64,000 bases of DNA from Meghimatium bilineatum. Lineage: Eukaryota > Mollusca > Gastropoda > Stylommatophora > Philomycidae. Where the stretch lies: assembly GCA_034231615.1 (NCBI GenBank), contig CM067311.1, positions 17,087,643-17,151,642 of the forward strand, read 5' to 3'. The notes beneath the pieces were generated by a model that was given only the letters and a program-made list of their open reading frames with translations, searched no databases and was not told the origin of the DNA. The position numbers and the translations under genes were made by a program. The first letter of the stretch is position 1. Each line of letters begins with the position of its first letter. This document shows positions 43,242 to 55,800 of the stretch, piece by piece.

Positions 43242-46200
43242 CCTTCTTCTTCTTCTTTCGTTCACTTGCAACATGTCTTTATCTGTAATTCTGTCTCGTT
43301 AATAAAGCTCACTGTCTTTTGTAGTTCATACAGTGGTCCATAGAGCTTTGATTCCAGTGTTGTTTCCTCTGGCCAATATGTCTGCCTCAGCATTTCATGC
43401 TCAGAACACTCTTGAAGTATATGTTTGGCACTCTGTGCTGCCTGTCCACATGTACACATGGCCGTATTGCCAATCTTGAACTTTGTATACATGTGACTGC
43501 AGAGTCGGTTGTGTCCTGTTCTGAGGCGTAGAATTATAACTTGTTCTGATCTGTTCAACATGTGATAGTCATCTTGTGTTGGTGTTTTGTGGCTTTCTTA
43601 TTGACTTGATCATCTGGTTTTTCTTTTGGTAGGTGATTGGTACATCTGGTTGGTCTTCGGCAGCACCTTCCTTAGCCAGTTGGTCTGCTTTTTCATTTCC
43701 TGGTATTCCACAGTGAGAGGGTATCCACTGCATGGTTACCCTATACTGGTAAGACAATCCATTAAGTAGTTTTTTTAAGTCTGTTAGTTTTTCCAGACTT
43801 TTCCGCCGAAGACGGATGTGTCGGGCCATTGGCGCAAATAAAACGGCGACACAACGCATTTCCATTCTCTGGACTACATCCTGCTGGAAATCTAGTGGAC
43901 CATGGTCCTGCTATAAGAGAATTCAGCAGGAGTTTGAGAATGAACGCTGAAGAAGAAGAAGAAGAGTTTTCCAGACTGGAGAGCTTGAAGCACTGACCTT
44001 GCATCTGTCAGGAATATCACAGGCTGTAGGCCAGAGTTGGAGTTCAGCAGTTTTTTAGTTGCCACATTAATTGCCTGGATTTCTGCATCATAATTATTGC
44101 AGAATTTCCCTGTTGGTGTTCTGATTGTATCTCTAGGCTTGTGTGGATATTCTATATATACACCTACACCACCGTTGCTCACTGCATTCGGTGCTGACCC
44201 ATCTGTGTATACTCTGACCCACATATCTTGTGGATATTCCTCATCCAGGTAACTGAGGGTGGCTGTCCTTCGTTGCACACTGTTCTGTTCATCCTTTAGT
44301 ATTCCTTTCACATGAGTCTGAATGTATATTGGCATTCCATGCCTTTCACTCCAAGGGGTTTGTTCTGGTACAGACCTTAAGGGGCTGTCAACTTCAGGCA
44401 GGTCTGTAAGTTGTCTACGGAGTCGTTTAGCTTGGTAGATAAAGCTGCTTCTTTTCAGTCGCCCCATTGCTAGATTTTGGAATCTTTCCTTCATTGGATG
44501 ACTTGGCATACACTGAAGCTTTTCTGCTTAATTAGTACTTTTGTGTCTCTGATTTCGCCAAGTGTTTGAATTCTTCCCATTTTCTACATCTCTATTATGG
44601 GTGTTGATTTCATTGCTCCCAACATTATTCTAAGTGCCTGGTTTTGCACTTTATCTAGATCTTGTAATGTGGTGTTTGATGCAGGACACCACGCAGCTGA
44701 ACCATATTCCAGGTGTGGTCTTATGCCTTGCTGGTAAACTTTACGGAGTATATTACCACTGGCTCCCCATGTGGTTCCACTTAGTTTTCTCAGGATAGCT
44801 AACTTCCTCCTGGCTTTTGTTGTTGCTTTATTTATGTGTTGTTTCCATGTCAGCTTATCATCAAAAGTAACTCCGAGGTATGTTGGTTGTTTGTCTTCTT
44901 TCAAGAGCTCTCCGTCTATCTTGATATGACCGGCTTTTTGTTTTGCTGAGAGGGTAAAGAGTGTAGTTCTGCACTTATCTGTGTTAATGCTGATGCACCA
45001 TCTATTTGCCCATAAGGTTAGGGCATCGATAGCTCATTGTATTTGTTTAGTGGCCACTGTCGCATGTTCTTCCATGCACCAGATCACAAGGTCGTCACCA
45101 TACATTGCCACTTTGATCCCGTGTGGTAGTTCAGCAACTAGGTCATTGATGTAAACCAAGAAAAGGGTGGGTGACAGGACTCCTCCCTGGGGGACTCCAT
45201 GATGCAGTAGGACTTTCTTGCTTTTCTGATTGCTGTGATACCAGTAATTGGAGACTGTGTTGCCATCTTTTCGTGATTTGAGGAGTGGTATCATTATTGC
45301 TTCTCTCCACGCCTGTGGTACATTACATGTGGACCAGCTTGTGTTAAAGATCTGCAGTAGCTTTGCTCTTGCTGCAGTTCCCAGGTTTTTAATCATTTCA
45401 TTGGACACTCCATCAGTTCCAGGGGACTTTTTCATTTTTAATTTGGATATTGCATGCTCCAGTTCTCTCATTGTGATTGGTGCCTCCATGACTTCAGGTA
45501 TAGGTTCACCTTGTCCAATGTTTTGCTGGTTCTCTCTAACCTCCTGTTGTTTGTCTTGGTTAACTTTGACGTTATTGTCTTCTGCAAAGTAATCAGCTGC
45601 ATGTTTACCTGTTAAAATGTTTCTATCTTTATAAAGAGTGATCCTTGTATTTCTCCCTGTACCTTCGTCATTTAGTTTTTTTACAAGTTTCCATAATTTC
45701 TTAGTATCTCTTTCTAGGTTCAGCAACTCTGTTTTTTCTTTCCAGCTGCTCCGTCTGGCTTGTAACTTGGCTCTTTGAAATTTAGCCTTTGTTTGCTGAT
45801 ATTTGTTGTGATGTTCTTGGCTAGGTCTGTTCTCAACCTGCTGTCTAGATGTTTCCATCTCATTTTGCAGCTTTTCCAGTTCATCATTACAGTAGGGTTT
45901 GTAGTTTTTGCGTGCCCCCCTGGGTATGGTTTTACTAGCAGCATGTAGTATACATCTATTAAATTCACTCACTGCTTTATTGATGTCTTTGTCTAAGTTC
46001 ATGTCCTTAGAAAGAACACTGGTTAAATGCTGGTACATTTTCCAGTCTGCCCTCTTATAGTTCCACCTAGTGAGTGTGCTGCTGTCCTTGGTAAATTTAT
46101 TGTCGATTTCCAGAAATACTGGTCTGTGGTCACTACCCCCAAGCTGCTTTCTAATGACACGTGTGATGTTCCATTCCAGGCCTGGTGAGTGGAATGCCAG

Positions 46201-47230
46201 GTCTGGTGTAAAGGTGGTGTGCCATACTCTCGAGTAGAAGGTTGGTGAGTCAGCTGGCTGATTAATAAGGATGAGATTATTTTCATCTTGCCAGCTCTCA
46301 AGTTCCTCACCTCTCTTGTCGATGTGATCCTAGCCCCAGCTCTGAGAGTGGCTGTTGAAGTCACCACACACCATAAGTCTCTCTTTTTCTGGAATTGTGT
46401 CTAGTTGCCAGTAGTCTATCATTTGGGCAGTAGTAATTCAGGAGATGGAATTCTGCACTGTCTGTTTTTAGGAGAAGCATCTGGTATTCTGCCCCCTCCA
46501 TATATACTTCCAGCTGACATGCGTTGATATTGTTTTTAACAAGTGTCAGAATTCCACCCTTTCGCCTGTCCTTTCAGCTAGACCAGTAGCACTGGTAGCC
46601 TCTGATCTTGAAGGTTATGCCGCTGCTGAGGTGTGTTTCTTGGATACAGCATATACTAACTTGTTCTTCACTTAGGATATTCACAAGTTCCAATTTTTTG
46701 CTGTATCCATCTCTTTTACTGTTCACACCCTCAGCATTCCAGTGCATTATTTTTATTGGTCGTTGGTTTGTTTGGCCATTCGCTCTATTCCCTTGCCTCC
46801 TGGCTCCTCGGGGCAATCGAGAAGAACTTCCAGTAACTGAGGTTGGGCCTTTTCGAGGTATAAGGCCCGGCACCATCCCTGCCTGAATGTCCGCCACAGG
46901 GGAGGCACCATAACTATTTATAAATACAGACATGTTTCCATTGTGTTTTGTGCGTGGCATCCTGATTATCTGTGCGTCTTTTGGCTGGTTGCCTCCGTCT
47001 TCAGCACTCTGCTTACTTGGGCAGGACTAGGGTCCTGCTCGAGTGGGACTGCCTGACCAGTCTTAGTTTCCAGCCCCTGATGGCTGAACTAAGCCCCATC
47101 ACCACTGCATGGTGCTGACCTCGATGGGGCATAGTTGTCCTCACTGCCACTCTGTAAGCCTTTTGATTCTGTGCATACTGTCCAGCATCTTCCAGTGTCA
47201 TGTTCAGAAGGTTTTCCATATCCTGTGTCC
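43242..47230 (-). pseudogene. GAA-tail RNase-H LINE, longest copy (about 4 kb)
   Basis: In order on the minus strand: an N-terminal region (to 47219), endonuclease start KIMHWNAEGV and CCIQETHLSS (about 46900-46600), endonuclease C-terminus (46370-46030), linker and reverse transcriptase with MKKSPGTDGVSNEM, PQGGVLSPTLF and YGDDLVIW (46038-45034), thumb (44904-44584), RNase H with VYTDGSA, YDAEIQAI, FLTDARSV and GNEKAD (44509-43620), and a C-terminus CTCGQAAQSAKHILQEC (to 43262). The 3' end is AGTGAACGAAAGAAGAAG. Several frame breaks, a deletion of central reverse transcriptase motifs near 45240, and a family-B SINE in RNase H make it inactive. Confidence 0.9.
43789..43977 (+). mobile_element. 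family-B SINE in a LINE RNase H domain, with target duplication
   Basis: Element 43800-43966 (167 bp) flanked by the perfect 11-bp duplication TTTTCCAGACT, splitting the RNase H region of the minus-strand LINE. Confidence 0.93.
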
Positions 47231-47321
47231 ATCATAGTTTTGGCCAGCCTCTTGTTTTATTTTCTGGGCTTTTCACTCCATGATTAATCTTTCTAAACTA
47301 CTGTGTCTATTTATATATCTT

Positions 47322-47490
47322 CCGTCGAAGACGGATGTGTCAGGTCATTGGTGAATGGTGACATAAAATAGTGACACACACCCATTTCCATTCGCTGAAC
47401 TATATCCTGCTGGAAATTTAGTAGGACCATTGTTCTGTTACAAGAGAGATCCAGTGGGAGTTTGAGAATGAACGCTGAATAAGAGAAATG
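47322..47490 (+). mobile_element. family-B SINE
   Basis: Forward full-length copy, moderately diverged, no clear duplication seen. Confidence 0.7.
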
Positions 47491-47534
47491 AAATTTTCAG
47501 ACCTTTGTGCATAATAACTACTTCAAGTTAAAAT

Positions 47535-47717
47535 TATGTGTATATTCTTCTTCTTCAGCATTCATTCTCAAACTCCAGCTGGATCTCTCTTGTAGCAGGA
47601 CCATAGTCCTATTAGATTTCCAGCAGGATGTAGTCCAGAGAATGGAAATGCATTGTGTCACTGTTTTATTTGAGCCAATGGCCCGACACATCCGTCTTCG
47701 GCAGAGTATGTGTATAT
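47535..47717 (-). mobile_element. family-B SINE with target duplication
   Basis: Element 47546-47706 flanked by the perfect 11-bp duplication TATGTGTATAT. Confidence 0.92.
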
Positions 47718-47997
47718 AAATGCTAAGACTGTTTCAATTTTAATTTCTCTGGGAAAAGTTCAGTATTTATTCTACCTGCTATCTAAACCTCAACAGCTAC
47801 ACAGGTAATACATCTGTCAGGAGCGACATAATATGCCAGATTCCATCACCAATAAAATAACACTTTTTGGGCTTCAAGAATCCACTTTGAGCAGTTAGTC
47901 CCAATTGTGTTGTCAACCCGATTGTAAATTTTAATTTGGAGCCCCAGGGTTGCAAAAAAAGCAATAAAGAAAATGAAAGGCTGAACTGATATATACA

Positions 47998-48722
47998 TTA
48001 ACCTTTAGCACCCGCCAGTCGACACATTTAGCCCGATTTGCATCAATTTTTCAATCATGAAGGCGAAATCCATCGCCCAGAGCGTGGAATGTGGTTCTTT
48101 AAAAAAAGCTAGATTTGTAATTTTTGTTTAGAAATGTTATGGCAACTTTCGTAGATATATTATTTCACTTCCTGTTTCTATTACTACAATGTCGACAGGA
48201 AATGTGTGATTATGATTTTGAAATCCAAACAATCTATAGCCATCCGCATAGAGGCGAAGTGACATGACAGTGAATCCGATTTTATATACTTTTGTTTTAT
48301 CGTATATTCAGTGAAATCATTATTGATTGTGATTTTAAAGTGGAAATCTTGAGAAGTTCTTCAAATAGATTAAATAAAATAGACCACAAGGTTTTCATTA
48401 TGTAAAATATATAATATTCAACAAATTTCGAGTGATCAAAATACAATAGTTCTAGATATAGATAGGTCTAAATTTGTCTTTATCACGTTCTCACACGTCT
48501 TGTATCACACACACACACACAAACAAAACTTACACCAAAATATGCAGAATTCAATTTTTTAATTATATGTGCAAATATTATTTAAATATCTCTAACAACA
48601 AAAAAGTTATCACGATTTCAAAACAGCCACCAACGATTACGTAACATTTCCAAAAACGAATTTGCGGCAGTCAGCGGCAGGAGAGAAATTACTAATTGTA
48701 AACAGAGCGTGCTAACGGTTAA
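47998..48722. mobile_element. piggyBac-like non-autonomous element 2
   Basis: TTAA-flanked with ends CCTTTAGCACCC and the complement of CGTTAGCACGC. Left half matches 3230-3761; right half (48480-48720) matches the right end of the element at 49488-50385. Confidence 0.7.
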
Positions 48723-49009
48723 CACAAAATTAACTTTACAAACAATTTTTAACCTTAAATGTTGATCTGGCATATATGTTGCAGCAAAGTACTTTCTATA
48801 GAGATAGGTCTTTTTGATAGAGTGGAAAATTTTTTTTATTGTGAATGCAAAACTGAATTTTCCAGAGTGCCGATGGGAGATAACCATTAAATTTAAATTT
48901 CTGTTTATTTCACCTGCAGTGGGTGCCATAAATCACTTGAACTGGTGTTTTTAGTGTGAAAGCTAGTGATCATTTTCTGTATTTTATTCCCCAATTGTCC
49001 TGTCTGGAA

Positions 49010-49300
49010 CTGAAGAAGCAAATTACCTTTCTTATGAGGACCTTTGTTTTGAATACAAACTTTTGGAAGCTGCGGCAATTTAATGTTAAGTCATTCGCAC
49101 ATTGACCAGAAATCCAAATTTCTAATCCATTCATTCATGGTTTCAAATAAAAATTTACTCCCGTGGTTCACCAAGTCATTAGGACATAGGGTATCAGGGT
49201 CCACGCACTGGAAAGATTGAAGAATAGAACCATCACTGTTGAGCAGGTGCAGCAAGTGCACTGTAATCAGGCATTTCTGGTCAATCACTGACTAGGCAGC
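49010..49300 (-). other. unidentified coding-like remnant
   Basis: Minus-strand frame DQKCLITVHLLHLLNSDGSI...VDPDTLCPNDLVNHGSKFLF...EWIRNLDFW, one stop, then LNIKLPQLPKVCIQN. Composition and length look protein-coding, but the family is not recognised. It lies between two piggyBac-like elements. Confidence 0.35.
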
Positions 49301-49487
49301 TGAGCACCTATAGGAAACCATGTATTATGATGCTTATTCATATCTTATATTACTTTTACATTTACAAATCATTTCAGTTAAGTATGAGCTATGCAACTGT
49401 GGGTTAATATAAGACTTCAGTTAAGTGTGGGTTATGCAACTGTGTTAATGTAAGACTTCAGTTAAGTGTGGGTTATGCAACTATGGG

Positions 49488-50385
49488 TTAACCTTCACCG
49501 AGCCTATATCAATCGCAGCCGCCGAGAAACAAAATGGCCGCGCGCGCTTTTGGCGGTCCGGCCCACCCAACGATAATATCGTGAGATTTACACGTACCAC
49601 AGTCCGTGCACATAGCTGGGGACATGCGCAATCGAAGCCGGTACATCCCCACTTCCGACATGATCGTTTTTGAGAATGGCTAGCTATTCGTAAAAGTTTA
49701 AGAGCAATTAATCTGACCACATCTGTACACCGGTACGATGCCATGATGTTGGATCGGTTTTACAGACCTTTATTTCATCGTATTTCGAATAAAATAACAT
49801 TGAATCGTGGCTTTAATCATGGATTATTAGGTTATTTAGTTTCACAGCAGTGAATATACAGAATGCTGTGCTGGTTTGGGGACTTGTACGTTTGATATCG
49901 AATATTTTGAAGTGGCAGAAAAAATAACTCTAGGCCTAAGCTCAAAGAACGATTTTACTGCAAATCTACATGTTATATACAGTTCCCCCGGCTATATTTT
50001 GATAATTTCGCAGTGAAAGAACATAAATACAACAGATTTGCGTGATTTAGTTTACAGTGTTGCCAAGGAATTCGATATGTAAGGTAAGTTATTTTTTTTT
50101 CTTATTTTTTCCCTCTTTATTTGTTATAAAATATATGTTTTTTGTGAAAAACGTCTTTACCACTTTCTCATACGTCTGGTATCACACACACACGTACATA
50201 AATTACACCAATATATGCATAATTCAATTCTTTATTTATATGTGCAAATATTATTTAAATATCTCTAACAACCAAAAAATTATCACATTTTCAAAACAGT
50301 CACCATCAATAATGCAAATTTTCAAAAAAGAATCCGGTGGCAGGGAGATGTTTCGTATTTTTTAATCTGGCTTGCTAAAGGTTAA
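49488..50385. mobile_element. piggyBac-like non-autonomous element 3
   Basis: TTAA at 49488 and 50382, left end CCTTCACCGAGCC and right-end complement CCTTTAGCAAGCC. Right half shares a (CA)n-containing block of about 200 bp with element 2. No transposase seen. Confidence 0.65.
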
Positions 50386-50491
50386 TATAAGACTTGTTAG
50401 GTAGATTATACTTGCTTGGGAAAAGTTTAGTTGCTTATTCTGCTGCCTTCCCATTACCACCAGTTATACATGTTTATTCTGTGGTTATTCT

Positions 50492-50600
50492 TTAAGATAA
50501 GCAGGATGTTGTCCAAAGAACGAATTCATTGTTATAGTTTAGAGCTTAGCCACATTATCTACGCCTTTCAACATGATACATTCGACTTCAGCATAGATTA
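50492..50600 (-). mobile_element. family-A SINE fragment
   Basis: Reverse 3' half fragment (AAGCAGGATGTTGTCCAAAG to CGACTTCAGCATAG). Confidence 0.5.
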
Positions 50601-50987
50601 ACCTTATATTACACTGTGTAGTTTTTTTTTACAGCATACCATTTCATCTCAAATATCTTTGCCATTTTTGTGTTCACAAATTTAATGGATATTTCCCTTT
50701 AAGGCCAGATATTTTTTTTTTGGTGTATCCTTGAAATTTTCAAGATATATGATTGATATAATATTCTGCATGTATTTAAATTTGTAAAAACAATTGTTTC
50801 CAATAAATTTAATAAACAACTTTTTTTCCAATTTTACACACACCTGTTATTCTTTACCAAAATGTTCACTCTTAGTTCGGACACACACGAGGCATTCCAG
50901 TTATTGTAGTCCAAAGGGGCATTACAGACGTGACATATTTATTACCGAGCGGTGAATTAAATAACCTGCGTGGATGCTTGGAATTCA

Positions 50988-51284
50988 CATCTGGTTCTTC
51001 TTCTTCTGCGTTTGTTCTCAAACTCCTGCAGATTAGCAGGATGTAGTCCAGAGAACGGAATGCGCTGTGTCATGGTTTACAGCATTGCTGCGATATCTGC
51101 GCTTTTTGGCCTGACACATCCGACTTCAGCATGGCTTTGGGACTCTGACCTTATTGGGATGGGACAGCCAACTCCATCCCATAACCTCCTTAGTCGCCTT
51201 TTACGACATGCATGGAAGGTAAACAGTGTTGCTATTATTTGCTCCCATTTCGGGCCCCGGCAATACACAGGCGTCATCTGGTTC
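50988..51284 (-). mobile_element. family-A SINE with target duplication
   Basis: Element 50998-51274 (277 bp) flanked by the perfect 10-bp duplication CATCTGGTTC. Confidence 0.92.
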
Positions 51285-53194
51285 AAAGTTCACAATTTTG
51301 CGCATTTTATACATGAGCCAGACTTTGTGCATTTGCAAGCTTCACTCAACGTTTTTTCATCATCATATTTTTGTACAATTCCTATTAGGTTGTCATTGTT
51401 GTTGATCAGTCCACGTTCAATATTTATACAGGTAAGACAATTTCGTTATTCTTCATGTTAATTTAGTAGGCCTAATATCATTACTTTATATACAGTGTCA
51501 AATTTTCATCATTTACCATAAGAATGTGCAAAATAAACATCATTCCACCATTAATACTAGTTTAGCATATATAATTAGATCTCGTTTTAGTTGTGCAAAT
51601 ATGATCGAAATTTGCCACATTACGCAGTTAGATCATGGAAAAAATTCATTCTTTGTGAAGTATTCACGCAGCGAACTTGTGTTCATGGTAATTTATCAAT
51701 TCGTGGTCTGCAAATATTCAGTCCAAATAAACATATCATGTCACCATAAATATTAGTTTAGCATGTATATCTAGTTAGATCTCATTAGTTGTGCAAATAT
51801 TATCAAAATTTGCCACATTACGCAGTTAGATCATGTAAAAGATTCAATCTTTGTGAAGCATTCATGCAACGATCTTGTTCTGTGTGATAGTTATCAATCG
51901 CGGTTTTATCCCCATAGCCGTTCGAATAAGTTCATTGCATCCTACACATACACAGAATAGTAATTTCCTTACTATTATAATAAGTGTATGTTATACGTTA
52001 CTTTTGTGAGAATGTATTAATAATATATTTTTATTTTTTTCAAAACAGGATGGATCACTGCAGTTCACTACACATGTGATTTTTTAATTAAAAAATTAAC
52101 ATACAACTTTTTCATATTTATTTACTATATTCTGTATATGTGAACCTAATAATTAAATACTTTTGGAATATTCAGTTACATACTTTTATCATGGAAAACC
52201 TTAAATTGTTTAGCAGAGGTTAAGGATTACTTTGACCTTATAAGTTATATGGGATGGAATGGTTAACTGCATCCCAAAACTCGAAAACCGACTAAACAGC
52301 AAGTGTGAATATGATCAACCATCATTCTCCTGGGGACAGACAATAGAATAGATAATTATAATATAGGACTAGGCCTGTAGTATTACCGGTATACCTACAG
52401 GCCTACTTAGCTAACTAAGGCTAGGCACCGCTAGGTCTATTTCAATGAATAATCATGGTTCTTGGCTCATGACCATGCGATCATCATATTCATGATTCGC
52501 CCATGCTGAGTGAAGTCAAGGACTGAAGAATGTGTTAGGCCAAAAGGCGCAGATATAGCAGATGTTAACCATGATAACAAATTATGTTCTTTGGTCAATC
52601 AGGGAGTTTCAACCCAAAAGAAGACTTCAGATAAGCAGTGTATATAACTACAACTGGATATGTTAGGCCTATCTTGACAAGTGACGAATATTTTAAATGT
52701 CGATGCCTTTGCGTTATCTCCCTTACACTTACACACTACCGTCCAATGTGGTGGTGTTTTGATTCCAGCTGCGCGCGACAAGATGCAATGTCTTATTCAG
52801 TGTAATACTAATAACAATATAATCACTGCACATACCATTTAAATTGTATCTGCTTGAATAACCTCTCTAATATTCCAGATCAATAAGTAATGTTAAGAAA
52901 AGATACTATTATGAATAAAAACAGTGAAAACGCCACTGAGTACTGTCGGTAGATTATTCCTGCCTCGTTTTGGCAACCCACACTATCGACACTAGCGACA
53001 AATGACCGGCCCTTTTAGTTTTTCAAATATATCATCAAAATATATACATATTATTTTGTAATATATAATATTTAAATCGCTATAACTTGTAGTTCTAATG
53101 CACATTAAATTATTTACGTTAAAAATAAAACAAACTCTATTATTCATATATCCGTGCTACATTTAATTCGCTTTTTAATATATAAATAATATAA
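51285..53194. other. AT-rich non-coding stretch
   Basis: Contains the duplication at 51530-51905 and a weak family-A SINE trace near 52526-52610; no coding frame seen. Confidence 0.4.
51530..51905. repeat. about 195-bp direct duplication
   Basis: Two tandem diverged units sharing TTGCCACATTACGCAGTTAG and TTTAGCATATATA/TTTAGCATGTATA. Confidence 0.85.
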
Positions 53195-54125
53195 CCGGTG
53201 AGGAGCAGTGCCGGGCCCCTCAACTTAGCCTCAAAAGGGCACACCAAAGCAACCGGTGCCTCTGTTAACTTTACGGTCAGTGGAAAGCAGAGTAGGACTA
53301 TTGACCGATCAAATGGCTTCAAAGTTGCCCACTGGAATACAGAAGGAGTGAGGAACAAGAAATTGGAACTCCAAGTACTCCTCAGAAAAGACAACATAAA
53401 TGTAATATGCATACAAGAAACTCATGTAACAGACACACAAAGATTTTTCATCCGGGAATATGAATCCTTCCGCCAAGATAGGGAAAGAAGAATCAAGGGA
53501 TGAGTTGCGAAAACAGAAATACTAACAGTAGTGGCCAGCAGAACTTGTGAGGCCCACCTAGAACAAGTCACAGCAAAACTACCGTTGTCCAGTGGAGACA
53601 TGGCAATTAATAACTTATACATACAGTCCTCCAGCCACCAAACTAGAATTACACAAAGTGAAAATTGAAGATACAAGACATCTTGTTGTTGGAGTCCTGC
53701 AGGCACTGAGAGTTTTCGTTTCTACTGATCATCCAACACAATCCAGTGTAGTAATATTCACGGACAGCAGATCATACTTGGAAACATTACAAAGCGACAA
53801 AAAAGAAAACATAATACACAAAATTATGCTAGAACTGGCATACATAAAATAAAAAAAAGCTCAAACATCACTCTTCAATGGCTACCCGCCCATTGTGGCA
53901 TCACTGGAAATGAGGGAACTGATGTCCTGACAAAAGCAGGAAGTACAATGGAACACATCTCCCATACAGTGAGACCAAAACACTAATCCGCAACCGTTAC
54001 ACATCACATGGGAAAAAAGATATGGATATTGTCGCGAAACCAGACCCAATACACCAACTTCATAGGCAACAATAGACCATCATCTTTCTACTTAAAACTG
54101 GCCACTACAGAGTCACCTGTACCGG
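53195..54125 (+). pseudogene. RNase-H LINE with large internal deletion
   Basis: Endonuclease start FKVAHWNTEGVRNKK...VICIQETHV (about 53310-53440) is joined to RNase H blocks VVIFTDSRSYLETL and WLPAHCGITGNEG (about 53740-53920); the whole reverse transcriptase is missing. Confidence 0.82.
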
Positions 54126-54126
54126 G

Positions 54127-54238
54127 TCAGTGTGGCAACCATGTAAACCATGACACAACGCATTCCGTTCTCCGGCCTACATCCTGCTGCTCTGCAGGAG
54201 TTTGAGAACGACCACAGAAGAAGAAGAAGAAGAAACTA
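54127..54238 (+). mobile_element. family-A SINE 3' half
   Basis: Forward 5'-truncated copy ending in a (GAA)n tail; it abuts the LINE remnant at 53195-54125. Confidence 0.75.
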
Positions 54239-54296
54239 GGGCCAGAATGGGGAATAAATTAACTGTAATATCATTGCTTCCTGCCATGTGTATTTT

Positions 54297-54559
54297 ATGA
54301 GAAGACTAAAGGGGTCGCCGTGGGGTTCGCTACACCAACTATGAGAAGACTACATAGGTTGTCAATGGGTTCGATACACCACCTATGATAAGATTAAAGG
54401 GGTCGCCGTGGGGTGCGCTACATCACCTATGAGAAGACTAAAGATGTGTTCGTGGGGCTTGTTACACTACTTATAAGAAGGCGAAAGGGGTAGTCCTTAA
54501 GTTCTCTACACCATCTATGAGAAAACTAAAGGGTTTCCGTGGGGTTCACTACATCACCT
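54297..54559. repeat. 44-bp minisatellite, 6 units
   Basis: Units beginning TATGAGAAGACTAAAGGGGT, 10-25% diverged. Confidence 0.92.
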
Positions 54560-54605
54560 TGTACAAAGACAAAGCAAAAAAAAAGTTTAATAAACCAAGA
54601 ATGTT

Positions 54606-54889
54606 ATGCCAGGGTCCGAGAGGGGGAGCAAAGATTAGCAACACTGTTTACCTTCCATGTATATCGTAAGAGACGACTACGGAGGTTATGGGATGGAATT
54701 AGCTGTCCCATCCTATATAGGTTAGTGACCCAAAGCCATGCTGAAGTCGGATGTGCCAGGCTAAAAGGCGCAGATTTAGCAGCAATAGTGTAAATCATAC
54801 ACAATGCATTCCGTTCTCCGGACTACATCCTGCTAATCTGCAGGAGTTTGAGATCGAAGACGAAGAAGAAGAAGAAGAAGAAGAAGAAA
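54606..54889 (+). mobile_element. family-A SINE
   Basis: Full-length forward copy with a long (GAA)n tail at about 54860-54889, adjoining a LINE endonuclease remnant. Confidence 0.82.
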
Positions 54890-55800
54890 GTTGGTTAAGA
54901 TGGGTTACTTGTATGCAAGCCACATCTATCTTGTCGTTGTCTAGTCTAATCGTTAGTGCATGCTTTTTGTGGTAAATGCCTTCTGCATTCCAATGCAGTA
55001 TATTTAATCCTCTTTTCTTTCGTGTGGTTTGACCAGTCGTATTTTCGCCGCTGTTCCAATTTTCTGGTTTCCCAAAATGTGCCATGGTGATGACAGTAGC
55101 TTGGGGTGGGCCCATTCGAGGCATGGGGCCTGGCGCTCTACATGCTTGGTGGGAGTCCTCAGGCAGAGCCCCATATCCAGAATCCATTGTCAATATCCAT
55201 TGTCTATATATTCTTCTTCTTCTTCTGCGTTCGTTCTCAAACTCCTGCAGATTAGCAGGATGTAGTCCGGAGAACGGAATGCATCGTGTCATGGTTTACA
55301 GCAATGCTGCGATATCTGCGCCTTTCGGCCTGACACATCCGACTTCAGCATGGCTTTGTGTCACTTACCCTATATGGGATGGGACAGCCAACTCCATCCC
55401 ATAACCTCCTTAGTCGTCTTTTACGACATGCGTGGAAGGTGTACAGTGTTGCTATTCTTTGCTCCATTTTCGGGCCCCGGCAACACACAGGCGCATTGTC
55501 TATATATGAGTTACGTTGTACTTTGCTATGAGCCATATGGCCAAGTACATCCGATTTCCACCAGCTATTTTATTAGGTTTACTTTCCTTAGACGGTCTGC
55601 CCTCTCGGGCTCATGAGCACCATCTGCTCAGGCTTTCCATCTGTTATGTGGCTCGTTTTTCTTGATTCTTGAACACCACCTACCCACCGTGTTTTTCGGA
55701 TGGGGCTGGTTGGGGCCTAAGAAAGGTTTTGCGGACTTCTCCTTTGTGCATTTAAAAAGTTATTTCCTATGTTCTCCTATCTAAAGCGCCCTCCCCCCAT
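54890..55800 (-). pseudogene. GAA-tail LINE 5' region and endonuclease start
   Basis: Minus-strand frame reads LNILHWNAEGIYHKKHALTI then DVACIQVTHLNQ. Upstream 5' sequence continues to about 55800 beyond the SINE at 55212-55493. Confidence 0.75.
55198..55507 (-). mobile_element. family-A SINE with target duplication
   Basis: Element 55212-55493 (282 bp) flanked by the perfect 14-bp duplication CATTGTCTATATAT, inside a LINE 5' region. Confidence 0.93.

Noticed and set aside
52230-52610. Old family-A SINE
   Set aside because: Only scattered matches (GTTAGGCCAAAAGGCGCAGA and a GGGATGG block); too decayed to list with limits.
54297-54559. CRISPR-like array
   Set aside because: Units are contiguous without spacers; an ordinary minisatellite in a eukaryotic genome.
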